The notes under the pieces are model-generated. The model was not told the DNA's origin, did not search any database, and saw nothing but the letters and a program-made list of their open reading frames with translations. From Apium graveolens (taxonomy: Eukaryota > Streptophyta > Magnoliopsida > Apiales > Apiaceae), in contig NC_133650.1 in assembly GCF_009905375.1 (NCBI RefSeq), positions 170,580,518-170,644,517 on the forward strand: 64,000 nucleotides of DNA, in the 5' to 3' direction. This document shows, in pieces, positions 48,645 through 61,668 of the stretch. Both the position numbers and the translations under genes were made by a program. Each line of letters starts with the position of its first letter. The stretch's first letter is position 1.

Positions 48645-51600
48645 TGCATGCAAAATGACCTAAGTATGTTGGAAGGTTATTCTTGGCAATTCTCATTTCC
48701 ACTCACTTATTTTAATCAATAAAAATCATAAAAACCAAAATGCAAAGTGTTGTGATCATTCACCCCACTCCACACTCCACCCTCACCTCACTCTCTCTCC
48801 CTCTCCTCTCGGCTCCTCCTCCCTCTCGGCAATCTCCATAGCCGAGGCCCCCCATCCCCTTCTTTTCTTCATTCTTTCACTCAAACATTCATATTATATT
48901 CAAGTAATCTTACTCCCTACATGTTGTTCATATATATTTCAAAAAGTTTAGAGTGAAAAGTTTGAGTTTTAATCTTGCATGTCTTAGTTTAATTAGAACT
49001 CAAAATACAATCTTGATTCTCATGGATTTGAGGTTGTATTATTGAGGAAACTACAAGGAATGGTGAAATGCCAAGTCAAGAGAGTGAAGCTCTTGTTTCT
49101 AATGGCCATTTCCCTTCCATTTCATTCGGCCATGACCATAAGGGAGCCGAGTGAATGGTTCTTAGTGGTGTCTTGTTGTCTTGTTCAATTCTTGTATATT
49201 TTATGGTAATGGCATGAATTTTATAGTGAAAACTTGATGAAACCCTTTGCATGCTAAGTGATCATCTATATATAGCTTATGCTAGGCTTGCATGTCGATT
49301 TCATGGTAGAATATATTTAGAAAATATGTTGTTTTGGTTTGTAAAACCCGAAGTCATGCATGCATGTAGATTTCTCTTAGAATGTTGGAAGATTTTGATC
49401 ATTTGGAAAGATTTTGTTAGTAAGCTTTAATTTCAGTAGGGATAAGGTATTAATCTTGATTAGTGTTCCTTGATATGTGGTAATAATTCGTATATATATT
49501 TTATAAAAATACATAACTTGTTATTTTCAAAAACTCGATGACTTGTAAATTGTGTAATGTGATTTCCTTTGTTTTGCTATGTTGCACATTAGGTAAGGAT
49601 GATCTCCACTAAGATTATTTTGAGTGTAAGGGAGTTAGTTCAGTGGATCACCATAGTTAAGTCATGATTTGGGTATTTGCGTTGTTGGTGGTTGAGTTTG
49701 TCAAGTAGAAACCTTGGAGAAAGGAGAGTCTTAGTTTCTGCAGAAAATCAGTTTAGTATCCTGAGGTTTAGAGTGAGTTTTGACCATGTCATTGTTGTGC
49801 ACTTTGAGGCCCAAGCCACCAGAAACTAGTATTAGGAGTATATAAAAGGTTTTAGGTGTTGGTTGGAGGTTTATAAGTCGTTTGGTTAGGTGCACAAGTG
49901 AAATCACAAAATCTGTCCAGCAGGGGACAGTTTTGTTGCAACTTAGAAATAGGAAGTTTTGACCATGTCATGGGTAGGCCCTCATTAGGCCCTGTTGGGC
50001 CTTAGTTATAGGGAGTGTCAGAGAAGTTTTTCCAGCCATATTTCACAAAATATGAGTTAGAACCATGTGTCACAAGTTAATTCAAATCAGGGCGTTTTCT
50101 GCCCAGAAAAACATGGGAACCATGGACTTTGAGCTTAGGCCCAAGGAGGCCCAAGCTAGACCCTTGAGCCACATCAAGTTTGGGAGATGCCCTATGGTCA
50201 GAAGAGTCTAGTGTAAAAGTTTTGGGGGTAAACTTGTAGTTTAAGGGTATCTAATGCACTCAAGAAACCATCGATGTCATTCTGAAATTTACTCCAGTGA
50301 GCACTTCCACTTATCACATAGTTTTAGAGCACTTATGAGTAAGATCTAGGTTGACCACTATAGTTGCAAGATAGTATAAATCCAGTAGAATAAAAGGCCC
50401 AAGTGAGGGTCAATAGGTTTTGGATAGTTTAGTAAAGGCACATCGAGTTAGAAAGCCGAAATTTGGAGACTTTGTCTAAGTATAGCGACTATGTGACTTA
50501 AGTTGTGAGTCGAGATCATCCAAGCCTAGTATTGCATTATGGTGTATGTGGTATTATTTGGTATTAAAATATGATATGTGAGTATATGTGGATATGTGTA
50601 CAATTATATCTATAAGGTGAATATAAATTGCGTGCATATAGGCCTAAGTGCCATTTGTGTTGTAAATAGGTTGAGTTGGTGAGAATATAATATAATGAGG
50701 TTATAATTAATTGTGTATGATCTCGAGACGAGGGTAAACTTTCCCTAAAGGTCGAGTGAAGCTTCCAGTTGCTCCTACCAGCCAGACCAGACCAGCCTTT
50801 CTCAAGACAAGTGATTCAACCTGTCTTTCGTATTCACTGCAAATAGATCATATATATTGATGCGATTATCCTGAGTCATTTTGATATACTTGAACCAAAC
50901 GTTACTTAAGTTTATCTTTGAATTATATAGAAATGCCATGAACCTTCAAGTACGTATTGCAAGTAGATCAAAAGTCTTATTATGATAGTATATCAAAGTA
51001 ATTGGAATGCCATAAAGAGTTGTTATAATACTTGATTGATCATCTTGATTAACATGCTAATGATTCCTAAAGTACTGATATCTAACCCTCTGATGCTTGA
51101 ACCCCTATAGAACTTTACCTTGATACCTAAAAGCCAGATATTTATCAAAGTTATCCATAATTGATTGATACCCCACTTTATTACCCTAAAGTTTAACAAT
51201 CCTGATGTACCTTGAGCTAAAGATCATTTTTTCATACCTTAACACCCTTAGTATTCATGAAGCTTATCTTCTTGATGTTTTAGCACTTGTACCTTGTCGG
51301 AAAACCATTGCTTTAAGCCTAGTTTGGCATTACCCCTTCATAATATCCAATAGCCTTGCTAAATTTCCTTGTTTAAGTTTTTGTATATAGAAACCTTTCA
51401 GTTACCCTAATAGAGTAAAGTCTAGTGGATCATGGCCCTGAGATTTAATATCGTATTTCCAGTGTTTCAAGTTGATCTATAATCCTTTGATAAAAATGAT
51501 TACTGTTTAAAGAGATTTTGTTATAAATCGGCATCAGTTTTTAAAATGATTAAAATGTGGATTTTCAGTCCCAAAGGGGGATAAATGTTTTCTTTGAATA

Positions 51601-52192
51601 GTGGATCTGGACTGAGACGCGAGTCCTTTCCACACTTATATTGTAGGCTTAAAAGTTGCCTAGGGATCCCATTAACATTTTAGAACCCAGCGAGGTTCGG
51701 GATTACCCCGCGGCTGATCACCGGCTGTAATCCGTAGCGTCATAAAATGATTTTGATTAAGATATGATGTTGAAAATATTTTGATACAAGCAAATAATGC
51801 CATCACCCAAAGTTTTATCTCTTGTTATTATTGGTTATGTCTTCACATTGTCATTCTTTAATACATATCTCGATTTATGTTTATATCATATTGTTTAGCA
51901 CTTGTTGAGCATTTGGCTCACTCCTTGCTTTACCCTGATATTATAGCTAGCAGCTATGGTTAAATTCAAGCAGACAGCACGTAAGACCTGTGACGCTGAT
52001 GCGTATGTCGAGCTCAGGTAGAATAAGAGATAGTTTTGTGTGAGGACTCGATATTAAAATCAATTGTAATTGATGGTAGTGTTGGGCTGTTCTAAACCCT
52101 AAACTGTAAGATCTTTGATTTGGTTATGTTTACTTTCTTTTAAATATTGTATTAGTTATATTTATTTTGTTGGTTAAGTTGGGGGTGTGACA
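48645..52192 (+). repeat. 5' LTR of element D, second segment
   Basis: It continues the LTR begun at 20621; together the two segments make about 4.0 kb. It matches 58123-61668 closely. It includes a CT-rich segment (48766-48870), possibly the start of the transcript leader, and the histone-like exon (51947-52017). It ends GGGGGTGTGACA. Confidence 0.9.
51947..52017 (+). CDS. Histone H3-tail-like exon in the 5' LTR of D (KQTARK)
   Basis: ATG 51956 opens MVKFKQTARKTCDADAYVEL. Residues 4-9 (KQTARK) are identical to histone H3 residues 4-9 and sit in the same register from Met. The acceptor-like GATATTATAG ends at 51946, with GGCTCACTCCTTGCTTT upstream, and nine bases separate AG from ATG. The donor-like CTCAG|GTAG is at 52017/52018. 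Unspliced, the frame stops at 52019-52021 (21 codons). The 3' LTR copy has one extra base, making the exon phase 0. Coding and splicing are inferred. Confidence 0.6.
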
Positions 52193-52198
52193 GGTTTT

Positions 52199-52210
52199 TT
52201 GTATCAGAGC
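52199..52210 (+). other. Primer-binding site of element D, one mismatch
   Basis: TTGTATCAGAGC where TGGTATCAGAGC is expected, seven bases after the LTR end. Confidence 0.75.
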
Positions 52211-52332
52211 TACGGTTTAGAGTCCCTGGATAGCCCAAATAGGTTATAGAACATGTGTATAGGTTATAGATAATATGCGAGAGAGTAGGTTAAGTAAATT
52301 TATTATTAATACTCCTCTTATTGGTTTGTCAG

Positions 52333-52689
52333 CAAAGGGCGCATTCCTCGACACCCTCTGGGTCGGACGACACTATTGCTTTCTCCGTGTATGCTGAGTT
52401 GAGGCGCGAGTTTGACATGCTTCAGGGCAAGTACGATCGACTGATAGATCGACTGAAGAATGTGTATCCGGATAGCTGAAACTATGAAGGGAAGCCTAAG
52501 GAGCAGATGACTGCGAGACTTGAGACCTTGGTTCAGTACGTCAATACTAAGCTTGAGGAGATGCCAGCGCATCGGGACCGCACCAGCCAGTATGTCATCC
52601 AGATGGTGGCAGATGAGCTCCAGAGCATTGTGAAGACACTTCGAGAAGAGAAGACTACCAAGCCCCATTTTGATGGAGTGGAGCCTTAG
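52333..52689 (+). pseudogene. Leader ORF of element D, homologous to that of B
   Basis: The frame is open immediately after the acceptor-like TTATTGGTTTGTCAG (AG at 52331-52332), starting QRAHSSTPSGSDDTIAFSVY. It has one TGA at 52477 and ends at TAG 52687. The conserved part is LEEMPAHRDRTSQ followed by QMVADELQSIVKTL; the region before it (LQGKYDRLIDRL) also aligns with B. It is mainly helical with no known domain. The exon starts in phase 0, matching the ancestral phase of D's LTR exon, so an H3-like N-terminus may be joined to it. Confidence 0.65.
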
Positions 52690-52996
52690 TTCTTTCCATT
52701 TACCTTTTCATGTTGTTGTACTATCAGACTTCGTAGAATTCCCAGTTGTTTCCTTTAAATAAGCCTGTTGTTCGTAGAATCAGACTTTGTTCTAATCCTG
52801 ATGTATTGTGACCTTTAAATTTCAATAATCATGCACTATCGTTCCATTTGCTCTCAACTGTTATTTTACGCTTTTACGCATCGCCATATCTGCTTAATTT
52901 GAAACTTGACCTCATATGTAAATAAGAATGCCATGTGATACCCTCAAATTATTTTATCATTCATATCTGTTTTGACATAACTCTTATTTCAGGATC
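52690..52996 (+). other. T-rich spacer before gag of D
   Basis: No coding signal. It ends ACTCTTATTTCAG then GATC and the gag ATG, a good match to a plant 3' splice site. Confidence 0.5.
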
Positions 52997-55900
52997 ATGC
53001 CTCCCAAAAAGAAGAACCCAACAACCACATCTACCACAGACCCAAATATTCTTCGACTACTGGAAACTTTGCAACAGCAAACCAATGCTATAGCTCAACA
53101 ACAACTAACTCTTCAACAACAAATTGAAAACCAAGATAACCGTGAACTACACCAACCACCCGAACCACCAGTACCACCTAGACAAGTTGTCACTTTCAAG
53201 GCATTTCAGAATGTGAATCCACTGCATGTCATGATACCACTGATCCAGTAATAGCTAACACATGGATTAAGGAAATGGAAAGGGCTTTTGAGTTGGTACA
53301 ATTAGGAGACGATCAGAAGACGGCATATGATACTTACTTCTTGAAGGGCGAAGTCATCTATTGGTGGGAATCAGTAAAGGCTATGGAAGCAACTCAGCAG
53401 GTTTCTTGGGAGAGATTTAAGAAGTTATTTCTGGAAAAGTATTACCCTAAGTACATGCAGAATCAAATGGAGCTTAAATTTCTTGAGTTGAAGCAAGGGA
53501 ACATGACTGTACTGGAGTATGAGAAGAAGTTCACTGAGTTGTCAAGGTTTGTGATAAAGTATACCAGCACTGAGGAAGAAAAAGCGAAGAAATTTCAGCA
53601 AGGATTGGAGCCTTGGATCAGAGATAGAGTGGCTATGTTTGAGCTTGAAACCTATGCGGGAGTAGTACAGAAAGCTGCTCTAATTGAGAATAATGGGATG
53701 TAGTCAAGGAAGGAAAGGGATAACAAGAAGAGAAAGGTTCCATTTTATGGAGAAACGTCTGAAGCTGGAAATTCATAAGATCGGAATGTAAAAAGGATTG
53801 GATTCCATAAGGGAGGAAGTTTTCAAAAGAAAGGGAACTTGGGAAAAAGGCAAGAATCAAAGGGGAACAACCAGGCAAGCCAAGGACAAGTTGGAGAAAA
53901 CAGGTTCTAGAAATCGGAATGCAAGCACTGTGGAAGAAGGCACCCCGGAGTGTGTAATAAACTGAGCATGACATGCTATAGGTGGAACCAGAATGGACAT
54001 TTGGCAAATGAGTGCAAGATGCCGAAGCCAAGAGTTACATGTTACAAATGTGGAAAGACTGGACACATAGCTAGGGAGTGCAAGGCAACCGGACCAGTCA
54101 AAGCTCTAATGAATATGGCAAGTACCAGTGCAAGCGTGCCAACCAAAGTATTGGCATTACCTCCACCACCTACAACAAGCCCGCAAACAACAGCAAGGAC
54201 ATTCGATCTAGAGATCTAGGATGCTGTTCAGAATTCTGAGGTGATAGCAGGTACACTTTTACTCAATAATGTCAAAGCTAAAGTATTGATTGATTCGGGA
54301 GCAACAAGATCTTTCATATCAGAAACTTTTGTTGATAAACTTCAATATGATAAAATGGTTATGAGCGAGGTAGTAAATGTGGTAATTGTGAACCAAGAGA
54401 AGATTCCTGTGAATCAATTTTGTTCGAAGTGTGAGATTGATATTTCGGGGTATAAGTTTTCAACCGACTTGATACTCTTCAAGTTGGGAGAGTTTGATAT
54501 AATTTTAGGAATGGATTGGTTAGGAAAGAATAATGCCCAGATTAATTGTAAGACCAAGAAAGTGTATTTAAAGACGAAGAGTGGAGAGAAGGTAGTATTT
54601 AAGGGGCAGAGGCAAGAGCAATTATTTCTTACAATTGTTCAGGCTAAGAAGCTACTTAGAAAAGGCTGTGAGTTATTCCTAGCTTATGTAGTGGATTCAG
54701 AAAAAGGCAGTCCCAGCATAGAAGATATTCCCGTAGTTAACGAGTTCCCCGATGTGTTTCCAGATGAACTACCAGGCTTACCACCAGATCGACAAATCGA
54801 GTTCGAGATCAACCTTGCTCCAGGCATGGAACCAGTTTCCAAGGCCCCATATAGGATGGCACCAGCAGAAATGAAAGAGTTGGCGAGCCAGCTACAAGAA
54901 TTGTTGGATAAAGGAGTGATACGGCCAAGTACGTCGCCATGGGGAGCATTTGTTCTGTTTGTAAAGAAGAAAGATGGAAGTATGTGGCTATGTATAGATT
55001 ATTGGGAGTTGAATAAGGTAACGATTAAGAACCGCTACCAAGAATAGATGACCTTTTGACCAGCTGAAGGGAGCAAAGTGCTTTTCAAAGATTGACTTGA
55101 GATCGGGATACCATCAATTAAAGGTCAAGGAAGAAGACATTCCCAAGACAGCATTCAGGACCAGATACGAACATTATGAATTCTTAGTAATGCCGTTTGG
55201 ATTGACTAATGCCCCGGCCGCATTTAAGGATCTGATGAATCGGGTATTTAAAAAGTATTTGGACAAGTTCATAGTGGTATTCATTGATGACATCCTTATT
55301 TATTCTAAGTCGGAAGAAGAAGATAAGCAGCACCTCTGGATAGCATTGGAGATACTTCGGCAAGAGAAGTTGTATGCCAAGTTTTCCAAATGTGAGTTTT
55401 GGTTAAAGGAAGTTCAATTCTTGGGACACGTCATCGGAGATGAAGGAGTTAAAGTAGATCCGGCAAAGATTGAGGCAGTTATGAGTTGGGAGAGGCCAAA
55501 GACACCTACGGAAGTGCGAAGTTTTCTAGGTTTGGCAGGGTACTATAGAAGGTTTTTCAAGGATTTTTCGAAAATCGCCACGCCATTGACCAAGTTAACC
55601 AGAAAGAATCAAAAGTTTGAATGGAGTGCAGAATGTGAGGATAACTTTCAAGAGTTGAAGCAGAGATTGGTAACCGCTCCCATGTTAGTACTACCAGATG
55701 ACCAAGGGAACTTTGTGATATTCAGCGACACTTCACATAAGGGATTGGGTTGTGTGTTAATGCAACACAGTAAGGTGATCGCGTATGCGTCAAGACAGTT
55801 GGAACTACATGAGTTGAAGTACCCGACGCATGATTTGGAACTAGCCACCATAGTGTTCGCACTTAAAATTTGGAGACATTACCTTTACGGAGAGAAGTGT

Positions 55901-57600
55901 GAGATCTACACAGATCATAAGAGTTTAAAGTACATTTTCACTCGGAAGGAGCTCAATATGAGGCAAAGGAGATGGTTGGAATTGATCAAGGACTACGATT
56001 GCTCGATAAATTACCATCCGGGAAAGGCGAATGTTGTGGCCGATGCATTAAGTAGAAAGGAAAGATTAAATATGATGGCAACACCAAAGGAATTGTCTGA
56101 AGAGATTAAGAAATTTGGTTTAGAACTTTGTGATTGTGGAATAGTTGAACAAGTTTGTCGTGCAATGACTTTTCAGCCAACACTAGTGGAAAAGATAAAG
56201 AAATGTCAGGAAGAGGTAATGGAGAAAAGGAAGAATCAGCTAACTGGAGAAGAGATTAGTACTCAAAAGGATGAGCAAGGGATACTAAGGTTTTCCACAA
56301 GAATTTGGATTCCTCATGTACCTGAATTGAAGAATGAAATCATATAAGAAGCCCACAATTCAAAATTTTCAATCCACCCGGGAAGCACTAAGATGTATCG
56401 GGACTTAAAGCAGAATTTTTGGTGGCCAAATATGAAGCGAGACGTGGCGGAATAGGTTGCGAAGTGTTAAACTTGTCAGAAAGTGAAGGCAGAACATTAA
56501 CGACCAAGCGGATTAATTCAGCCCCTAAAGATTCCAGAATGGAAATGGGAAAATATTTCTATGGACTTTATAGTGGGACTACCGCGAACGAAATCCGGAC
56601 ATGACGCTATATGGGTGATAGTTGATCGTCTTACGAAGTCGGCGCATTTTCTTCCAATTAATGAGAAGTCATCATTGGACAAATTGGTTCATCTGTACGT
56701 GCGCGAAATCATACTAAGGCATGGAGTACCCGTATCGATAGTTTCAGACAGAGATCCCCGATTTAACTCGAGATTCTGGAAGCAATTTCAAGAAAGTATT
56801 GGCACGAAATTTAACATGAGCACGACATACCACCCGCAGACCGATGGTCAAAGTGAAAGGACAATTCACACAATCGAAGACATGTTGCGCAGTTGTGCAA
56901 TCGATTTTGCAGGAAGTTGGGATGACTACTTGCCATTGATTGAATTCTCTTACAACAATAGCTATCACTCTAGTTTGGCATGCCACCATATGAAGCTTTG
57001 TACGGACGAAAATGTAGATCACCGACAAGTTGGGATGAAGTAGGAGAAGGAAGGATTCTAGGCTCGGAATTGGTGCAACAGTTGCATGACACAGTCAAGT
57101 TAATTCAGAGAAGGTTGCTTGCTGCTCAAGATAGGCAGAGGAAGTATGCAGACCCATCACGTAAGGATGTTCGATTCCAAGTAGGCGAAACCATTTTGTT
57201 GAAGGTGTCACCAAAAAAAGGGTTATCTAGATTTGGCAAGAAAGGGAAGTTAGCACCTAGATATATAGGTCCTTTTGAAATTTTGAGTCAAGTGGGGAAG
57301 GTAGCCTACGAGTTAGCCTTACCACCTCAGTATCAGCATGTGCATAATGTGTTCCATGTGTCGTTGCTTAAGAAGTACAATCCTGACGCCAGCCATGTGA
57401 TAGAATATGAACCTGTAGAAATTTAGGAAGACCTGTCATTTGTGGAGCAACCTGTCAAAATACTCGACTGGCAAGAGAAGAGTCTTAGAAACAAGTCAGT
57501 AAAGTTAGTAAAAGTACTTTAGAGGAACCCTAGGGTCGAAGAATCGACTTGGGAGTTAGAGTCTGATATGAGTTCCCGGTATCCTCATCTATTCTCTTAG
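52997..57600 (+). pseudogene. Gag-pol of element D
   Basis: ATG 52997 opens MPPKKKNPTTTSTTDPN and a Gln-rich stretch, with a frame change near 53230. Gag motifs are VIYWWESVKAMEA and KKFQQGLEPW. Zinc modules are CKHCGRRHPGVC, CYRWNQNGHLANEC (second Cys now Trp) and CYKCGKTGHIAREC. The protease is [15 protein letters not shown] keeps [10 protein letters not shown] (about 55285) but has a small deletion and frameshift near 55035. RNase H, the HHCC site, integrase DFIVGLP / SDRDPRFNS / SERTIHT, and IGPFEIL follow. The chromodomain-like tail reads EESTWELESDMSSRYPH. Stops lie at 53701, near 53776 and 53908, at 54217 and 56345, and at several later positions. One base is lost near 56975. Confidence 0.9.
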
Positions 57601-57620
57601 ATTCTGGGGACAGAATCCCT

Positions 57621-57634
57621 TAAGGGGGAGAGGA
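57621..57634 (+). other. Polypurine tract of element D
   Basis: TAAGGGGGAGAGGA directly before the TGTTACGACC LTR start. Confidence 0.85.
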
Positions 57635-60600
57635 TGTTACGACCGGTATTTTCGTGTAATATTACTGTAGTTTAGGTATAATATTAAAGCCGAAAGTAAA
57701 TATGATTCAATGATTGCACGTTTGTGTTAGTGATAATTTCTGCATTATAAAATTTTTATGTGTAGTATATGATTTTTTTTCAAAGCAAAAGTTTATTTAT
57801 TTCCTTTATTTTGATTTGTAAGGAATATTCTAAGCCTTGGAGAAATTTTCTTTTAAAAGATATTTTGTTCACAAATTTTGAAAGTGATTTTATAAAATCT
57901 CTAAAAATCTAAATTATTTTATGGTATAAATTTTATAATTTTTGAACTTTTATTTTATTATATAAAAATAAATCTTCGAAAATTAGTTGCTTATTAATTA
58001 TCAAATTACATGGTTACCCTTGCATGCAAATTCTCTTCTATTCAACTTAAAGGGCTAAAAAGACAATTCTAACCCCCACTAACTCTTATTTTACTAGCCA
58101 AATTACTTCTTTGTCCTTGCATGCAAAATGACCTAAGTATGTTGGAAGGTTATTCTTGACAATTCTCATTTCCACTCACTTATTTTAATCAATCAAAATC
58201 ATAAAAACCAAAATGCAAAGTGTTGTGATCATTCACCCCACTCCACACTCCACCCTCACCTCACTCTCTCTCCCTCTCCTCTCGGCTCCTCCTCCCTCTC
58301 GGCAATCTCCATAGCCGAGGCCCCCCATCCCCTTCTTTTCTTGATTCTTTCACTCAAACATTCATCTTATATTTAAGTAATCTTACTCCCTACATGTTGT
58401 TCATATATATTTCAAAAAGTCTAGAGTGAAAAGTTTGAGTTTTAATCTTGCATGTCTTAGTTTAATTAGAACTCAAAATACAATCTTGATTCTCATGGAT
58501 TTAAGGTTGTATTATTGAGGGAACTACAAGGAATGGTGAAATGCCAAGTCAAGAGAGTGAAGCTTTTGTTTTTAATGGCCATTTCCCTTCCATTTCATTC
58601 GGCCATGACCATAAGGGAGCCGAATGAATGGTTCTTAGTGGTGTCTTGTTGCCTTGTTCAATTCTTGTATGTTTTGTGGTAATAGCATGAATTTTGTAGA
58701 GAAAACATGATGAAACCATTTGTATGCTAAGCGATCATCTAGATATAGCTTATGCTAGGCTTGCATGTCGATTTCATGGTAGAATATATTTAGAAAATAT
58801 GTTGTTTTGGTTTGTAAAACCCGAAGTCATGCATGCATGTAGATTTCTCTTGGAATGTCTGAAGATTTTGATCATTTGGAAAGATTTTGTTAGTAAGATT
58901 TAATTTCAGTAGGGATAAGGTATTAATCTTGATTAGTGTTCCTTGATATGTGGTAATAATTTATATATATATATATTATAAAAATACATAACTTGTTATT
59001 TTCAAAAACTCGATGACTTGTAAATTGTGTAATGTGATTTCCTTTGTTTTGCTATGTTGCACCTTAGGTAAGGATGATCTCCACTAAGATTATTTTGAGT
59101 GTAAGGGAGTTAGTTCAGTGGATCACCATAGTTAAGTCATGATTTGGGTATTTGGGTTGTTGGTGGTTGAGTTTGTCAAGTAGAAACCTTGGAGAAAGGA
59201 GAGTCTTAGTTTCTGCAGAAAATCAGTTTAGTACCCTGAGGTTTAGAGTGAGTTTTGACCATGTCATTGTTGTGCACTTTGAGGCCCAAGCCACCAGAAG
59301 CTAGTATTAGGAGTATATAAAAGGTTTTAGGTGTTGGTTGGAGGTTTATAAGTCGTTTGGTTAGGTGCACAAGTGAAATCGCAAAATCTGTCCAGCAGGG
59401 GACAGTTTTGTTGCAACTTAGAAATAGGAAGTTTTGACCATGTCATGGGTAGGCCCTCATTAGGCCCTGTTGGGCCTTAATTAGAGGGAGTGTCAGAGAA
59501 GTTTTTGCAGCCATATTTCACAAAATATGAGTTAGAACCATGTGTCACAAGTTAATTCAAATCAGGGCGTTTTCTGCCCAGAAAAAAAGGGGAACCATGG
59601 ACTTTGAGCTTAGGCCCAAGGAGGCCCAAGCTAGACCCTTGAGCCACATCAAGTTTGGGAGATGACTTATGGTCAGAAGAGTCTAGTGTAAAAGTTTTGG
59701 AGGTAAACTTGTAGCTTAAGGGTATCTAATGCACTCAAGAAACCATAGATGTCATTCTGAAATTCACTCCAGTGAGCACTTCCACTTATCACATAGTTTT
59801 AGAGCACTTATGAGTAAGATCTAGGTTGACCACTATAGTTTCAAGATAGTATAAAGCCAGTAGAATAAAAAGCCCAAGTTATGGTCAATAGGTTTTGGAT
59901 AGTTTAGTAAAGGCACATCGAGTTAGAAAGCCGAAATTTGGAGACTTTGTCTAAGTAAAGCGACTAAATGACTTAAGTTGTGAGTCGAGATCATCCAAGC
60001 CTAGTGTTGCATTATGGTGTATGTGGTATTATTTGGTATTAAAATATGATATGTGAGTATATGTGGCTATGTGTACAATTATATATATAAGGTGAATATA
60101 AATTGCGTGCATATAGGCCTAAGTGCCATTTATGTTGTAAATAGGTTGAGTTGGGGAGAATATAATATAATGAGGTTATTATTAATTGTGTAGGATCTCG
60201 AGATGAGGGTAAACTTGCCATAAAGGTTGAGTGAAGCTTCCAGTTGCTCCTACCAGCCAGACCGGACCAGCCTTTCTCAAGGCAAGTGATTCAACCTGTC
60301 TTTCGTATTCACTGCAAATAGATCATATATATTAATGCGATTATCCCGAGTCATTTTGATATACTTGAACCAAGCGTTTCTTAAGTTCATCTTTCAATTA
60401 TATAGAAATGCCATGAACCCTCAAGTACGTATTGCAAGAAGATCAAAAGTCTTATTATGATAGTATATCAAAGTAATTGGAATGCCATAAAGAGTTGTTA
60501 TAATACTTGATTGATCCTCTTGATTAACATGCTAATGATTCCTAAAGTACTGATATCTCACCCTCTGATGCTTGAACCCCTATAGAACTTTACCTTGATA

Positions 60601-61668
60601 CCTAAAAGCCAGATATTCATCAAAGTTATCCATAATTGATTGATACCCCTCTTTATTACCCTAAAGTTTAACAATCCTGATGTACCTTGAGCTAAAGATC
60701 ATTTCTTCATACCTTAACACCCTTAGTATTCATGAAGCTTATCTTCTTGATGTTCTAGCACTTGTACCTTGTCGAAAAACCATTGCTTAAAGCCTAGTTT
60801 GGCATTACCCCTTCATAATATCCAATAGCCTTGCTAAATTTCCTTGTCCAAGTTTTTGTATATGGAAACCTTTCAGTTACCCTAATAGAGTAAAGTCTAG
60901 TGGATCATGACCCTGAGATTTAATATCGTATTTCCAGTGTTTCAAGTTGATCTATAATCCTTTGATAAAAATGATTACTGTTTAAAGAGATTTTGTTATA
61001 AATCGGCATCAGTTTTTAAAATGATTAAAATGTGGATTTTCAGTCCCAAAGGGGGATAAATGTTTTCTTTGAATAGTGGATCTGGACTGAGACGCGAGTC
61101 CTTTCCACACTTATATTGTAGGCTTAAAAGTTGCCTAGGGATCCCATTAACGTTTTAAAACCCAACGAGGTTCGGGATTACTCCACGGCTGATCACCGGC
61201 TGTAATCCGTATCATCATAAAATGATTTTGATTAAGATATGATTTTGAAAATATTTTGATACAAGCAAATGATGCCATTACCCAAAGTTTTATCTCTTGT
61301 TATTATTGGTTATGTCTTCACATTGTCATTCTTTAATATATATCTCGATTTATGTTTATATCATATTGTTTAGCACTTATTGAGCATTTGGCTCACTCCC
61401 TGCTTTACCCTGATATTACAGCTAGCAGCTATGGTTAGATTCAAGCAGAGAGCACGTAAGACCTGTGACGTTGATGCGTATATTCGAGCTTAGGTAGAAT
61501 AAGAGATAGTTTTGTATGAGGACTTGATATTAAAATCTGTTGTAATAGATGGTAGTGTTGGGCTGTTCCAAACCCTAAACTGTAAGATCTTGGATTTTGA
61601 TATGTTTAATTTCTTTTAAATATTGTATTAGTTATATTTATTTTGTTGGTTAAGTTGGGGGTGTGACA
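57635..61668 (+). repeat. 3' LTR of element D (about 4.0 kb, uninterrupted)
   Basis: It starts TGTTACGACCGG and ends GGGGGTGTGACA, joining B's pol at 61669. It provides the intact reference for the 5' LTR that C interrupted. It includes the CT-rich segment (58240-58350), segments with repeated GGCCCAAG words (about 59280-59640), and the histone-like exon near its end. Confidence 0.92.
61422..61493 (+). CDS. Histone H3-tail-like exon in the 3' LTR of D
   Basis: ATG 61431, nine bases after the acceptor-like GATATTACAG, opens MVRFKQRARKTCDVDAYIRA. Sixty-three coding bases lead to TAG|GTAG; the last codon was probably CAG, since the 5' copy has CTCAG. One extra base relative to the 5' LTR places the exon in phase 0, which fits the leader ORF acceptor at 52333. 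Confidence 0.5.
   Translation, partial: LAAMVRFKQRARKTCDVDAYIRA

Noticed and set aside
51205..51390. 61-residue frame in D's LTR
   Set aside because: Not kept intact in the matching segment of the 3' LTR and without any motif.
52690..57634. Envelope-like gene after integrase in the gypsy elements
   Set aside because: The chromodomain-like tail is followed within tens of bases by the polypurine tract and LTR, leaving no room for one.
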